From: Cellulomonas persica
GTDB taxonomy: Bacteria; Actinomycetota; Actinomycetes; Actinomycetales; Cellulomonadaceae
Assembly: GCF_007989825.1 (NCBI RefSeq)
Contig: NZ_BJUA01000004.1
Coordinates: forward strand, 208,331-272,330
DNA length: 64,000 bases
Direction of reading: 5' to 3'
Position 1 is the stretch's first letter. Each line of letters opens with the position of its first letter. Of the stretch, positions 10,410 through 19,105 are shown piece after piece. Made by a program: the position numbers and the translations under genes. The notes beneath the pieces were generated by a model, which was not told the origin of the DNA, did no database searches, and saw nothing but the letters and a program-made list of their open reading frames with translations.

Positions 10410-11236
10410 GCGCCGCCGTGGGCGTCGCCGTCGCCCTCGCGGTGCTCGCGGTCGGCGGTCCGCCCGGCCGGCCCCCGGTCCGCTCCGCGGCTGCGCCGCA
10501 CCTCGACGAGGACGCTCCGTCGACGCACCCGGGCAGGGGCCTCGACGGGCTGCTGGTGGCGGTCGCCGCGCAGCTGCGGTCCGGACGCGCGCCGCACGAC
10601 GCGTGGCAGACCGCGCTCGGCGTCCCGCTCGACGGTGATGTGCCGGCCGTCGAGGCGCTCGTCGCGGCCTGCGGTCCGGACGGTGGCCAGTCGCGCGGGC
10701 GCAGGAGCGACGGCCGACGAGGAGCGGCGCGCAGAGGGCCCGGCCCCCGACAGCCAGGACGGTCGCGCGGCACCGGAGCGCGCGCACGCCGGGGCGGGGT
10801 CGCCGCGCGCGAGCGGCAGCGGCTCGTCGAGCGGGCGACCGCCGTGGTCGTGGCGGCGCGGACCGCGCACGAGCTCGGGGCGCCGCTCGTCGGGGTGCTC
10901 GAACGCGTCACCGAGTCCCTCGCCGCGGACGCCGCGGAGCGGGACGACCTCGAAGCGGCGCTGGCCGGGCCCCGGGCGACCGCGCGCGTGCTCGGATGGT
11001 TGCCGCTGCTCGGCGTCGCCCTCGGCACGTTGCTCGGCGCCGACCCGGTCGGCGTCCTGCTCGGCGGCGGACTCGGCACGACCGCGGGCCTGCTCGGCGT
11101 GCTCCTGCTCGTCGTCGGACGGCGTTGGACGGCGCACCTGCTCGCGAGCGCCGCCCGGGGGGCGAGCGCGCCACCGCGAGGGCGCAGGTGGTCGCGACGC
11201 CCGGTGCCCGGCCGCGTCCGGCTGACGCGGTCCTGA
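10406..11236 (+). CDS. tadB: TadB-like type II secretion F-domain membrane protein
   Basis: A 276-residue inner-membrane platform protein of a Tad system. It has a short N-terminal hydrophobic segment, a cytoplasmic T2SSF-type helical domain (LDGLLVAVAAQLRSGRAPHD; then HELGAPLVGVLERVTESL), and two C-terminal helices (WLPLLGVALGTLLG and LGVLLLVVGRRW). Between the two halves is an Arg/Gly-rich linker of about 40 residues (around 95-135) that looks unlike the helical T2SSF sequence on either side. The +1 frame there is more acidic, so a compensated frameshift cannot be excluded. GTG start overlaps tadA by 4 bp. Confidence 0.8.
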   Translation: MSAAVGVAVALAVLAVGGPPGRPPVRSAAAPHLDEDAPSTHPGRGLDGLLVAVAAQLRSGRAPHDAWQTALGVPLDGDVPAVEALVAACGPDGGQSRGRRSDGRRGAARRGPGPRQPGRSRGTGARARRGGVAARERQRLVERATAVVVAARTAHELGAPLVGVLERVTESLAADAAERDDLEAALAGPRATARVLGWLPLLGVALGTLLGADPVGVLLGGGLGTTAGLLGVLLLVVGRRWTAHLLASAARGASAPPRGRRWSRRPVPGRVRLTRS

Positions 11237-11237
11237 C

Positions 11238-11798
11238 GTGGAGCTCGCGCTCGTCCTGTCCCTCGTCCTCGCGGTCGGGCCGTGGACCGTCCGGCCCGTG
11301 CTCGGCGGTGGAGGTGCCCGCTCGTCGTCGCGGCGCGCTCGCCGTGCGCTGCGGCCGACCGAGATCGACGGCGTGCTGCTGCTCGACCTGCTCGACGCCG
11401 CGGTCGCGTCGGGGGCCGCACTGCCCCGCGCGCTGCACGCGGTCGGCCGTGCGGCGGGCGGGGAAGCGGGGCGCGCGCTCGACGCGGCGGGGACCGCGCT
11501 CGTGCTCGGCGCGTCGTGGTCCGCGGCGTGGGCCGACGCACCGGACGGGGCGCTCGACGTGCGGGACTGTCTCGCGGACGCGTGGCAGACCGGAGCGGCA
11601 CCGGGACCCGCGCTGCGCTCGCGGTCGGCTGCGATCCGGCGGGAGCGGCGGCGTCGGGCGCGGTCCGCCGGGGCCGCGCTCGGAGTGCATCTCGTCCTGC
11701 CGCTGGGCCTGTGCTTCCTGCCTGCGTTCGCGCTGCTCGGGCTGGCCCCGCTCGTGCTCGGCCTCGGCTCCGGACTGCTCGACGGGGTGCTGCCGTGA
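11238..11798 (+). CDS. tadC: TadC-like type II secretion F-domain membrane protein
   Basis: A 186-residue partner of TadB in the Tad pilus platform. It has an N-terminal helix (LALVLSLVLAVGPW), a cytoplasmic segment with LDLLDAAVASGAALPRALHAVG typical of the F domain, and two hydrophobic C-terminal stretches (LGVHLVLPLGLCFLPAFALLGLAPLVLGL). It is shorter than many TadC proteins but normal for this actinobacterial cluster. It begins with GTG 1 bp after the tadB stop. A 186-bp gap follows before the pilin-like gene. Confidence 0.82.
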   Translation: MELALVLSLVLAVGPWTVRPVLGGGGARSSSRRARRALRPTEIDGVLLLDLLDAAVASGAALPRALHAVGRAAGGEAGRALDAAGTALVLGASWSAAWADAPDGALDVRDCLADAWQTGAAPGPALRSRSAAIRRERRRRARSAGAALGVHLVLPLGLCFLPAFALLGLAPLVLGLGSGLLDGVLP

Positions 11799-11951
11799 GG
11801 TCGGCACGTCGCCGAACCGTCCCCAGGTCACGTCGGCACGGGTCTCGCCCCCAGATCGCGACCGGGCCGCCCCGTGGCCCGGACGAGCTCGCGACGCTGG
11901 CCCGGCCCGGCACCGGTCGGGCGGGCACGGGTCGCGTGCCCTCACATCAGG

Positions 11952-11968
11952 GCCGACCTCGGGTCGGC
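11952..11968 (+). other. Small hairpin before the pilin-like gene
   Basis: GCCGACC-TCG-GGTCGGC is a perfect 7-bp stem with a 3-base loop ending 4 bp before the AGGAGG ribosome binding site of the DUF4244 gene. It could protect the 5' end of a processed, abundant pilin mRNA or attenuate translation. This is inference. Confidence 0.35.
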
Positions 11969-11984
11969 GGACAGGAGGTGCCGG

Positions 11985-12329
11985 ATGCGCGGCACAGCAC
12001 TGCAGGCGCGCCCCGCGGACGAGGCGGGGTGCGCGCGGGAGGACGCGGGGCTCGCACGGGAGGTGGTAGCGACGGACGCGGAGCACGCCGAGTCGGCGTC
12101 GGCACGCTACCGGCGGTGGCGTACGCGGCGGCCGTCGAGCGGGTGGGTGCCGGCGCGGGTCGCCCGTCGCGTCACGCGGGGCGCGCACGACGCCGGCATG
12201 GCCACCGCCGAGTACGCGATCGCGACGCTCGCCGCGGTGGGCTTCGCCGGGCTGCTCGTCGTGATCCTCAAGGGCAACGAGGTCAAGGGTCTGCTCGGCG
12301 GGATCATCAAGCAGGCGTTGTCCCTGTGA
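11985..12329 (+). CDS. DUF4244 family Flp-pilin-like protein
   Basis: A 114-residue protein whose C-terminal half, AGMATAEYAIATLAAVGFAG and the following LLVVILKGNEVKGLLGGI, matches the DUF4244 family. These proteins sit in actinobacterial Tad clusters and resemble Flp pilins (short N-terminal region, TAEYA, one hydrophobic helix). It probably forms or primes the pilus fibre. The N-terminal 70 residues are hydrophilic and Arg-rich. Start ATG 11985 has AGGAGG at 6 bp, the strongest ribosome binding site in the cluster, consistent with higher expression of a structural subunit. The next gene overlaps by 4 bp. Confidence 0.85.
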   Translation: MRGTALQARPADEAGCAREDAGLAREVVATDAEHAESASARYRRWRTRRPSSGWVPARVARRVTRGAHDAGMATAEYAIATLAAVGFAGLLVVILKGNEVKGLLGGIIKQALSL

Positions 12330-12670
12330 GGCGCGGGCAGGCCGACCGCGGGTCGGTGACGGCGGAGCTCGCGGTCGGCCTGCCCGCGGTCGTCCTGCTC
12401 CTGCTCGTCGTGCTCGGTGCGGGCGCGGCGGGCGTGGTGCAGCAGCGCTGCGCCGAGGCGGCCCGTACGGGTGCGCGCCTCGCGGCGCTCGGTGAGGACG
12501 ACGGTGCCGTGGTCGACGCCTCGCGTCGTGTGGCGGGTGACGCCGCGAGCGTCACGGTCACGCACGACGAGGGCTGGGTGACGGTCGTCGTCGCAGGCTC
12601 GCTCCCGGTCGCCGGGATCGGCCAGGCGGTCACCGTGAGCGGCCGCGCGACCGCGTGGGTCGAGCCGTGA
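12326..12670 (+). CDS. TadE-like pseudopilin
   Basis: A 114-residue protein with the TadE signature near the N-terminus (DRGSVTAELAVGLPAVVLLLLVVLGAGAAG), a Glu within the first turn of a long hydrophobic helix, followed by a small extracytoplasmic beta domain. TadE-type pseudopilins are minor components of Tad pili. GTG 12326 overlaps the upstream stop, and its own stop overlaps the next GTG, so four genes from DUF4244 onward are translationally coupled. Confidence 0.85.
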   Translation: MRRGQADRGSVTAELAVGLPAVVLLLLVVLGAGAAGVVQQRCAEAARTGARLAALGEDDGAVVDASRRVAGDAASVTVTHDEGWVTVVVAGSLPVAGIGQAVTVSGRATAWVEP

Positions 12671-13146
12671 CGCCGACGCGGCGCCTCGACCTGCACGACG
12701 ACCGCGGGGCCGGGACGGCGCTGCTCCTCGCGGTCGTGCTCGTCGCGCTGCTGACCGCCGCCGGGCTGGCGACGGTCGCGGCGGCCCATGCGGCGCGCGG
12801 ACGAGCCCAGGCTGCGGCCGACCTGTCGGCGCTCGCCGCCGCGACGCACGTGCAGCGCGGGTACGACGACGCGGCGGCGTGCGCGCTCGCCGGCCGCGTC
12901 GCGGACCGCAACGGCGCGCGGCTGCTCGCGTGCGTCGTGAGCGGCGGGTCGGTCGTCGAGGTGTCGGTCGGCGCTCCGGCACCCGGCGCCACGGCGCGGG
13001 CACACGCACGGGCCGGTCCGCGGCCTGCGGGCTCGCAGCGCCCCGCCGCGAGCGCGGAGGCGAGCGTTCCACGCGTCCCACCCGGACGAGCGGTTGCCGG
13101 GACCCTCGGGTCCGAGCGCGGCGACCGTGACGTGGGCGACCGACGC
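12667..13146 (+). CDS. Helicase/secretion-neighbourhood TadE-like protein; ORF lacks a stop here
   Basis: Starting at GTG 12667 (overlapping tadE), the product has RGAGTALLLAVVLVALLTAA, a membrane helix, then AARGRAQAAADLSALAAATH and ACALAGRVADRNGARLLACV. This matches the TadE-like family found beside the DECH helicase. Recognisable family sequence ends near 13020 (ARAHARAGP). The frame has no stop there and stays open through the antisense of the helicase gene until 15798. The end given is simply where the helicase gene begins on the other strand. A frameshift near 13020-13130 would allow termination at TGA 13128-13130. The true end is uncertain. Confidence 0.6.
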
Positions 13147-15567
13147 TCAGGTGGCCGCGTGCCGCAGGACCGTGTCGAGGAGGCGGAGGGCGGCCGCCTT
13201 GTCGAGCGGGTGGTTGGCGTTGCCGCACTTGGGCGACTGCACGCACGCGGGACAGCCGGTCGCACAGCGGCACCCCGCGATCGCGTCGCGGGTCGCGGTG
13301 AGCCACGTCGCGCCCAGGTGGAACCCGCGTTCGGCGAAGCCCGCGCCGCCCGGGTGGGCGTCGTGCACGAAGACGGTGGCCTCGCCGGTGTCCGGGTGCA
13401 GCGCGGTGGACAGCCCGCCGAGGTCCCAGCGGTCGCACGTCGCGAGCAGGGGCAGCAGCCCGATGGAGGCGTGCTCGGCGGCGTGCAGCGCGCCCGGCAG
13501 CGCCTCGAGCGTCACGCCCGCCTCGTCGAGCACGGAGGCGGGGACGGTCCACCACACCGACGACGTGCGCAGCGTGCGCGGCGGCAGGTCGAGGTCCTCG
13601 TAGCCGAGCACGCGCAGGTCGGGCAGGTGCTTGCGGTGGAAGCCGAGCACCTGCGACGTCACGTCGACGGTGCCGAGGTACCACGCGACGGGACCCCAGG
13701 ACCGCTCGTCGTGCACGTCGACGATCGCCGTGGTCGTCAGCCACTTGGCCCACGTCCCGAAGTCCACGTCGCGGCGCGTGGCGAGCGCGACGTCGTCGGC
13801 CTGGTGGAGCTCGTCGACGACGAACGTCGCGCCCTGGTGCACGTAGACCGCTCCGGGGTGCAGGGTCGCGTCGGCGGCTGCGGCGTCGACCGTGCCGAGC
13901 ACGCGGCCGGTGTCGGTCTCGACCACGCGCACGGGGTTGCCGCCCGCGCCGCGCAGGTCCGTCAGTCGAGAGGCGGGTTCGGTGTGCGTCCAGTACCAGC
14001 CCGACGAGCGTCGGCGCAGCACCCCGTGCTCCACGAGGTCGTCGAGCACGGCCAGCGCGCGGTCGCCGAACAGGGGCAGCTCCTCGGCGCGCACGGGCCG
14101 CTCGGCGGCTGCCGCGCACAGGTGCGGGGCCAGCACGTACGGGTTGGTCGGGTCGAAAGCGGTGGCCTCGACCGCGGTGTCGAGCACCGCCTCGGGGTGG
14201 TGCACGAGGTAGGTGTCGAGCGGGTCCTCGCGCGCGACCAGAGCGACGAGCCCGTCGGCTCCCGCGCGCCCGGCACGGCCCGCCTGCTGCCAGAACGACA
14301 CGCGCGTGCCCGGCCAGCCCGCGATGAGCACCGCGTCGAGACCCGAGATGTCGACGCCGAGCTCGAGCGCGTTCGTGGTGGCCAGCGCGCGCAACGAGCC
14401 GGACCGGATCGCCTGCTCGAGCGCTCGCCGTTCCTCCGGCAGGTACCCGCCGCGGTACGCCTGGACCGCCCCGCGCAGCGACGGGTCCACGTGCCCGACG
14501 TGCTCGCGCGTCGCGGTCGCGACCGACTCCGCGGCCCGGCGCGACCGCGTGAAGGCGAGCGTGCGACCGCCGTGCGCGACGAGGTCCGCCAGCAAGTCCG
14601 CGACCTCGGCGGTCGCGGTGCGACGAGGCCGGGTCTCGGGCTCGCCCGGGGTGGCCCACGGGTCCTCGTCGGGCAGGAGCGAGGCCCACGGGGTGCTCGC
14701 GTCGGGGCCGTACCCGGGCAGCTCGGGCGGCTCCCACAGCACGACGGTCTTGCGGCCCGCGGGGGAGGTGTCGTCGCTGACGGCCTCGACCTCGTCCGGG
14801 TCCACGCCCAGCAGCCGCGCCGCGCTGGCTGCCGGGTCGGCGGTGGTCGCGGAGGCCAGGACGAACGTCGGCGAGGCGCCGTACGCCGCGGCGAGGCGGC
14901 GCAGCCGGCGCAGGACCAGCGCGACGTGCGCGCCGAACACCCCGCGGAACGCATGGCACTCGTCGAGCACGACGTACCGCAGCGACGCGAGCAGACGCGA
15001 CCAGCGCTCGTGCTGCGGCAGGAAGGAGAAGTGCAGGAAGTCGGGGTTGGTCAGGACCACGTCGGCGTGGTCCCGCACCCAGCGGCGCTCGTCGGTCGAG
15101 GTGTCGCCGTCGCACGTGGCCACCCGGACGTCGCGCACCTGGGCTGCGGTCAGGAGGCGCTCGAGCGCGGAGAGCTGGTCGGCCGCGAGCGCCTTGGTCG
15201 GGCACAGGTACAGGACGCTCGCGCGGCGGCGGGCGGACTCGATCCGCCCCGGGTCGAGCGACGCCTCGGCGGCCCGGCCCCGCACGGCGGACAGCGCGGG
15301 CAGCCAGTACGCGAGGGACTTGCCCGAGCCGGTCGAGGTCGCCAGCACGGTGTGCCGCCCGGACCAGGCGGCCTGCGCGGCCTGCACCTGGTGGCGCCAC
15401 GGCGACTCGACGCCCAGCGCGCGGTACCCGCGCACGAGGTCGGTGTCGGCCCACGTCGGCCACGGCTCGCGCACGCCCTCGCGGGCGGGCAGGTGGCGCA
15501 CGTGGGTCGCGCGCTCGGCTCGTCGTCCACCGGCGAGCAGCACGTCGAGCAGCTCGTCGGACTCCAC
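13147..15567 (-). CDS. DECH-box superfamily 2 helicase (MrfA/YprA-like, DUF1998)
   Basis: An 806-residue SF2 helicase. Walker A is STGSGKS (residues 78-84), Walker B is VLDECHAF (DECH rather than DEAH), and motifs V and VI are ATTNALELGVDISGLD and QQAGRAGR. The C-terminal DUF1998 zinc site is a run of Cys at about 766, 768, 772, 775 and 781 (CRCATGCPAC then CG). It matches the helicase of the actinobacterial helicase/secretion neighbourhood and is related to Bacillus MrfA, a mitomycin-repair helicase. It converges on the Tad operon. The start GTG 15567 is the first in frame that fits the family; an ATG at 15699 would add 44 low-complexity residues. Confidence 0.88.
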   Translation of the reverse strand: MESDELLDVLLAGGRRAERATHVRHLPAREGVREPWPTWADTDLVRGYRALGVESPWRHQVQAAQAAWSGRHTVLATSTGSGKSLAYWLPALSAVRGRAAEASLDPGRIESARRRASVLYLCPTKALAADQLSALERLLTAAQVRDVRVATCDGDTSTDERRWVRDHADVVLTNPDFLHFSFLPQHERWSRLLASLRYVVLDECHAFRGVFGAHVALVLRRLRRLAAAYGASPTFVLASATTADPAASAARLLGVDPDEVEAVSDDTSPAGRKTVVLWEPPELPGYGPDASTPWASLLPDEDPWATPGEPETRPRRTATAEVADLLADLVAHGGRTLAFTRSRRAAESVATATREHVGHVDPSLRGAVQAYRGGYLPEERRALEQAIRSGSLRALATTNALELGVDISGLDAVLIAGWPGTRVSFWQQAGRAGRAGADGLVALVAREDPLDTYLVHHPEAVLDTAVEATAFDPTNPYVLAPHLCAAAAERPVRAEELPLFGDRALAVLDDLVEHGVLRRRSSGWYWTHTEPASRLTDLRGAGGNPVRVVETDTGRVLGTVDAAAADATLHPGAVYVHQGATFVVDELHQADDVALATRRDVDFGTWAKWLTTTAIVDVHDERSWGPVAWYLGTVDVTSQVLGFHRKHLPDLRVLGYEDLDLPPRTLRTSSVWWTVPASVLDEAGVTLEALPGALHAAEHASIGLLPLLATCDRWDLGGLSTALHPDTGEATVFVHDAHPGGAGFAERGFHLGATWLTATRDAIAGCRCATGCPACVQSPKCGNANHPLDKAAALRLLDTVLRHAAT

Positions 15568-15721
15568 ACGACCATGCTCGCACCCGCACGAGGGTGCTCC
15601 GGCCGCAGCCACCGGGTGACCGTCGCGCGTCGCGGCGACCGTCGTCCGGCGGTGCCGACCCTCACCGGGTCGGCGGTCCAGGGACCCGGGGAGCCTCACC
15701 CGGCGACCGGGATCGGGAACA

Positions 15722-16705
15722 TCACAGGGCGACAGGGTCGAGCTGGGTCGTGCCGCAGTCGCCGGCGAGGACGCGGCGCCGGTGCTCGCTCGGGCTGACG
15801 CCGCGCACGCGCGTGAACGCCGCGCTCAGCGCGTACGGCGAGCCGTAGCCGACGGCGCGTGCGACCGACGCGAGCGTCGCGTCCGGGTCGAGCAGCAGGT
15901 CCGCCGCGAGGTCGAGCCGCCAACCGGTCAGGTACGTCACGGGCGGCTCGCCGACGAGCGCGGTGAACCGCCGAGCGAACGCCGCGCGCGACAACCCGGC
16001 CTCACGGGCCAGGCCCTCGAGCGTCCACGGGTGCGCGGGGTCGTCGTGGACACGCCGCAGCACGGCCCCCACCACCGGGTCGCCGCCCGCGCGGTACCAG
16101 CCGGGCGCCCCCGGGTGCGCGAGCCGGCTGCGCAGGCAGGACAGGAGGATGAGGTCGAGCAGACGATCGCCCGCGGCGTCCTGGCCCGGCAGGTCCTGGG
16201 TGATCTCCCGGGCGAGCAGGTCGACGAGCACGGGGTCGACCTCGCCGCGGCGCACCACCGAGCGGGCGGGCAGCGTGCGCAGCACCCGGCGGCCCACGGC
16301 GCTGTCCGTCAGGTACGTCCCCGTGAGCAGGACCGTCTCGCCGTCGAGGTCGTTGCCCCACGTGCGTGCTCCGAGCTCGCGCATCCGCGACGGGACGCCC
16401 TCGACCGGGCGACACACGTCCGGCTCGGGGCCGATGACGATCTGCGGTGCCGTGGTCGGGGAGTCCGCGACGACGTACACGCCTCCGCCCCGCAGCACGG
16501 CCACGTCGCCGGGGCCCAGGTGCTCGCCGGGGTCGTCGGCCGTGGGTGCCGGCGGGCCGATCCACGCGGACCCGCGCAGCACCGGGACGAGCGTGAGCGG
16601 CGACTCGTCCTGGAGCCGGAGCGACCAGGGAGCGCGTAGATGCACCCGCAGGAGGAACGCGCCGCGCGCTCGCGGCCCGTCGAGCAGCCCACCGACGACG
16701 TCCAT
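15722..16705 (-). CDS. AraC family transcriptional regulator with cupin sensor domain
   Basis: A 327-residue regulator. Residues about 8-190 form a cupin-type ligand domain (LGPGDVAVLRGGGVYVV). The C-terminal hundred residues are a tandem HTH (LARE AGLSRAAFARRF; then SVARAVGYGSPYALSAAFTR, HTH_18). The cupin type is the one common in actinobacterial AraC proteins that control short-chain or NmrA-like redox genes. It is transcribed away from the NmrA-like gene with 126 bp between the starts, so it most likely controls that gene and itself. Inducer unknown. Confidence 0.88.
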   Translation of the reverse strand: MDVVGGLLDGPRARGAFLLRVHLRAPWSLRLQDESPLTLVPVLRGSAWIGPPAPTADDPGEHLGPGDVAVLRGGGVYVVADSPTTAPQIVIGPEPDVCRPVEGVPSRMRELGARTWGNDLDGETVLLTGTYLTDSAVGRRVLRTLPARSVVRRGEVDPVLVDLLAREITQDLPGQDAAGDRLLDLILLSCLRSRLAHPGAPGWYRAGGDPVVGAVLRRVHDDPAHPWTLEGLAREAGLSRAAFARRFTALVGEPPVTYLTGWRLDLAADLLLDPDATLASVARAVGYGSPYALSAAFTRVRGVSPSEHRRRVLAGDCGTTQLDPVAL

Positions 16706-16722
16706 GGCCGGACCCTAGCGGT

Positions 16723-16768
16723 GAGACGGTCGCGTATGAAGATGCGTCTCTCGACCATGGAACGTCTC
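16723..16768. promoter_or_regulatory. GAGACG/CGTCTC repeats in the araC-type/nmrA intergenic region
   Basis: GAGACG (16723-16728) is repeated inverted as CGTCTC (16745-16750), and a further ACGTCTCG lies near 16762-16769. These repeats are spaced about one and a half to two helical turns apart between divergent genes, a plausible binding region for the adjacent AraC-type regulator. Confidence 0.4.
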
Positions 16769-16831
16769 GCCGCCGCCCGGTTTGCTCGGAGTTGTGGCCA
16801 CAGGGGCCACAGGACCGCGAGGAGAGTCACC

Positions 16832-17671
16832 ATGACCCAGAACCGACCGGGGGCCCGCCCCGTCGCCGTGCTCGGCGGGACCGGCAAGACCGGCCGTCGC
16901 ATCGTCGAGCGGCTGCAGGCCCGCGACCTGCCTGTGCGCGCCGCGGCGCGCGGGGGACCGCACCGCTTCGACTGGGCCGAGCCGACGACGTGGGCCCCGG
17001 TCCTCGACGGCGCGGGCGCGGTGTACGTGGCGTACGCGCCGGACCTCGCGATGCCCGGCGCGCCCGAGACGGTCGCCCGGCTCGCGGAACTGGCGCACGA
17101 GCTCGGCGTCGAGCGGCTCGTGCTGCTGTCCGGCCGTGGCGAGACCGAGGCGGAGCGGGCCGAGCGGCTCGTGCTCGAGGCCCACCCGGCGCGCACGGTG
17201 GTGCGCGCGGCGTTCTTCGCGCAGAACTTCACCGAGAACTTCCTCGCGCAGGGCATCGCGGACGGCGTCGTCGTGCTCCCCGACGGGACGGCGCCCGAGC
17301 CGTTCGTCGACCTCGAGGACGTCGCCGACGTCGCCGCGGTCGCGCTCACCTCCGACGCGCACGCCGGTCAGGTGCTCGAGCTCACCGGCCCGCGCGCGTT
17401 GACGTTCGCCGAGGCGGTGGGCGAGATCGCCGCCGTGACCGGGCAGCCGGTGCGGTTTCAGGGCGTCCCCGTCGAGGAGTACACCGCGGGCCTGACGGCC
17501 GCCGGCCTGCCGCGGGACCTCGTCGACCTGCTCGGCTACCTGTTCACCGAGATCCTCGACGGACGCGGTTCGCGGCCCACGGACGGGGTGCGAGACGTGC
17601 TCGGGCGCGACGCGCGCGACTTCCGCGAGTTCGTCGCACGGGACATGGTCCCCGCCGCGGTGACCGGCTGA
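16832..17671 (+). CDS. NmrA-like NAD(P)-binding protein
   Basis: A 279-residue atypical short-chain dehydrogenase. The N-terminal Rossmann motif is VAVLGGTGKTGRRIV (GGTGxxG), followed by a shortened nucleotide-sensor strand. RLVLLSGRGE and RAAFFAQNF take the place of the usual catalytic Tyr/Lys, so it may sense redox state or act on a quinone or small metabolite. Start ATG 16832 is preceded by GGAGAG at about 6-8 bp. It is divergent from an AraC-type regulator. Confidence 0.88.
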   Translation: MTQNRPGARPVAVLGGTGKTGRRIVERLQARDLPVRAAARGGPHRFDWAEPTTWAPVLDGAGAVYVAYAPDLAMPGAPETVARLAELAHELGVERLVLLSGRGETEAERAERLVLEAHPARTVVRAAFFAQNFTENFLAQGIADGVVVLPDGTAPEPFVDLEDVADVAAVALTSDAHAGQVLELTGPRALTFAEAVGEIAAVTGQPVRFQGVPVEEYTAGLTAAGLPRDLVDLLGYLFTEILDGRGSRPTDGVRDVLGRDARDFREFVARDMVPAAVTG

Positions 17672-17696
17672 ACCGTCCGCTGGACCTGCTTGCCGA

Positions 17697-17733
17697 CCCG
17701 CCCGTCGCCGGCCCCCACGGGCCCGACGGCGGG
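17697..17733. terminator. Hairpin between convergent NmrA-like and GNAT genes
   Basis: CCCGCCCGTCG pairs with CGACGGCGGG with one bulged C. It lies in the 65-bp gap between two convergent genes and could terminate both. There is no T-run, as is usual in GC-rich actinobacteria. Confidence 0.45.
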
Positions 17734-17736
17734 CGG

Positions 17737-18240
17737 TCAGCGGCGCAGGTCGCGCGTGCGCCACACCGTCGCGAGTGCCGGGTCCTCGGTCGGGTGCGGG
17801 TCGACGCGCAGCACCTCGAAGCCCTCGCGCTCGTAGAACGTCGCCGCGCGCGTGTTCGCGGCGACGTGCTCGACGAGCAGGCGCGGCGTCCCGGCGGGCA
17901 GGCGCGCCACGAGGGCGTCGAGCAGGCGCGGTCCGAGCCCGGTGCCGCGCGCCTCCGGGGCGACGTAGAGCTTGTAGACGACGTGCTCGTCCCCGGCGCG
18001 ACCGCGCTGCGCGACACCGACGATGCTCGTGGACGCCTCCGCGACGACGACGGTGCCCGCCTCGACCGCCGAGGTCACGTACTCGCGGTTCCACCAGCGC
18101 CGCACCTGCGCGTCGGCGGCTTCGTCGCCGATGAGGGGCGCGTAGTGCGCGCGCACGTGCGCCTCGCCGAACGCGCAGATCCCGGCGACGTCTGGCGCGA
18201 CGGCGTCCCGGATCTGCGCGGTGCTGCTCTCGTGCGGCAT
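17737..18240 (-). CDS. GNAT family N-acetyltransferase
   Basis: A 167-residue acetyl-CoA-dependent acetyltransferase. The acetyl-CoA loop is LYVAPEARGTGLGPRLLDAL, and the C-terminal VEHVAANTRAATFYEREGFE matches motif B of the GNAT fold. Start ATG 18240 has GGAGGGAG at good spacing. The acceptor substrate is not evident. It is divergent from pxpA and convergent with the NmrA-like gene. Confidence 0.9.
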   Translation of the reverse strand: MPHESSTAQIRDAVAPDVAGICAFGEAHVRAHYAPLIGDEAADAQVRRWWNREYVTSAVEAGTVVVAEASTSIVGVAQRGRAGDEHVVYKLYVAPEARGTGLGPRLLDALVARLPAGTPRLLVEHVAANTRAATFYEREGFEVLRVDPHPTEDPALATVWRTRDLRR

Positions 18241-18255
18241 GGTGCTCCCTCCGGT

Positions 18256-18294
18256 GTGCCCGGCGACCGTGCCCGGCGACCGTGCCCGGCGACC
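18256..18294. repeat. Three tandem 13-bp repeats
   Basis: GTGCCCGGCGACC occurs three times head to tail in the 97-bp region between the divergent GNAT and pxpA genes. It may be slippage-prone and could alter promoter spacing. Confidence 0.6.
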
Positions 18295-18337
18295 GTGCGG
18301 TGGGCCGGGGCGAGGGTCCCGGTGGCAGGGTGGTGCC

Positions 18338-19105
18338 GTGGACCTGAACTGCGACCTGGGCGAAGGCTACGACGCGTGGGAGCCGGGCGTCGTGGGCATC
18401 GACGAGGCGCTGCTCGGGGTGGTGACGAGCGCGAACCTGGCGTGCGGTGGCCACGCGGGCGACGAGCGGACGATGGCTGCGGTCGCCCGGGTCGCCGCCG
18501 ACCGGCGCGTGGCGCTCGGGGCGCACGTGTCGTACGTGGACCGTGAGCACTTCGGCCGCCGGTTCCTCGACGTCCCGCCCGACGAGCTGCGCGCGCAGGT
18601 CGCCGCGCAGCTCGCGCTCGTCGTCGCCGCGGCGGTCGCCCACGGTACGCGGGTGTCGTACGTGAAGCCGCACGGCGCGCTCTACAACGCGCTGGTGCAC
18701 CACGAGCAGCACGCGGCGGCGGTGCTCGACGCGACGGGGGACCTGCCCGTGGTGGGGCTGCCGGGGTCGGCGGTGCTCGACGCGGCGCGGCGGCGTGGCG
18801 TGCGGGGTGTCGCCGAGGCGTTCGCCGACCGCGGCTACCTCGCCGACGGCACGCTCGTGCCGCGCGGGCAGGACGGCGCGCTGGTCACGGACCCCGCCGA
18901 GGTCGCCGCTCGGGTGGTGCGCGTCGCCACGCACGGCGTGGTGCGCGCGGTCGACGGCAGCGACGTCCGGCTCGACGTCGAGACGATGTGCGTCCACTCG
19001 GACACCCCGGGCGCGGTGCTGCTCGCGCGGGACGTGCGCGCCGCGCTCGAGCGGGCCGGCGTGCCGCTCGCGCCGTTCGCGTCCGGTGTCGTCGCAGACG
19101 CGTGA
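18338..19105 (+). CDS. pxpA: 5-oxoprolinase subunit A (LamB/YcsF family)
   Basis: A 255-residue subunit of the ATP-dependent PxpABC enzyme that opens 5-oxoproline (pyroglutamate) to glutamate. It shows VDLNCDLGEGYDAWE, ANLACGGHAGDERTM, ALGAHVSY, YVKPHGALYN and the C-terminal ETMCVHSDTPGA motifs of the YcsF family in the expected order. Start GTG 18338 begins exactly at the family N-terminus; CAGGGT 6 bp upstream could be a leaderless -10. Overlaps pxpB by 4 bp. Confidence 0.93.
   Translation: MDLNCDLGEGYDAWEPGVVGIDEALLGVVTSANLACGGHAGDERTMAAVARVAADRRVALGAHVSYVDREHFGRRFLDVPPDELRAQVAAQLALVVAAAVAHGTRVSYVKPHGALYNALVHHEQHAAAVLDATGDLPVVGLPGSAVLDAARRRGVRGVAEAFADRGYLADGTLVPRGQDGALVTDPAEVAARVVRVATHGVVRAVDGSDVRLDVETMCVHSDTPGAVLLARDVRAALERAGVPLAPFASGVVADA

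Noticed and set aside
12879..13130. 83-residue open frame overlapping the TadE-like gene
   Set aside because: Arg-rich out-of-frame product without a start signal; noted only because its stop could terminate the TadE-like frame after a shift.
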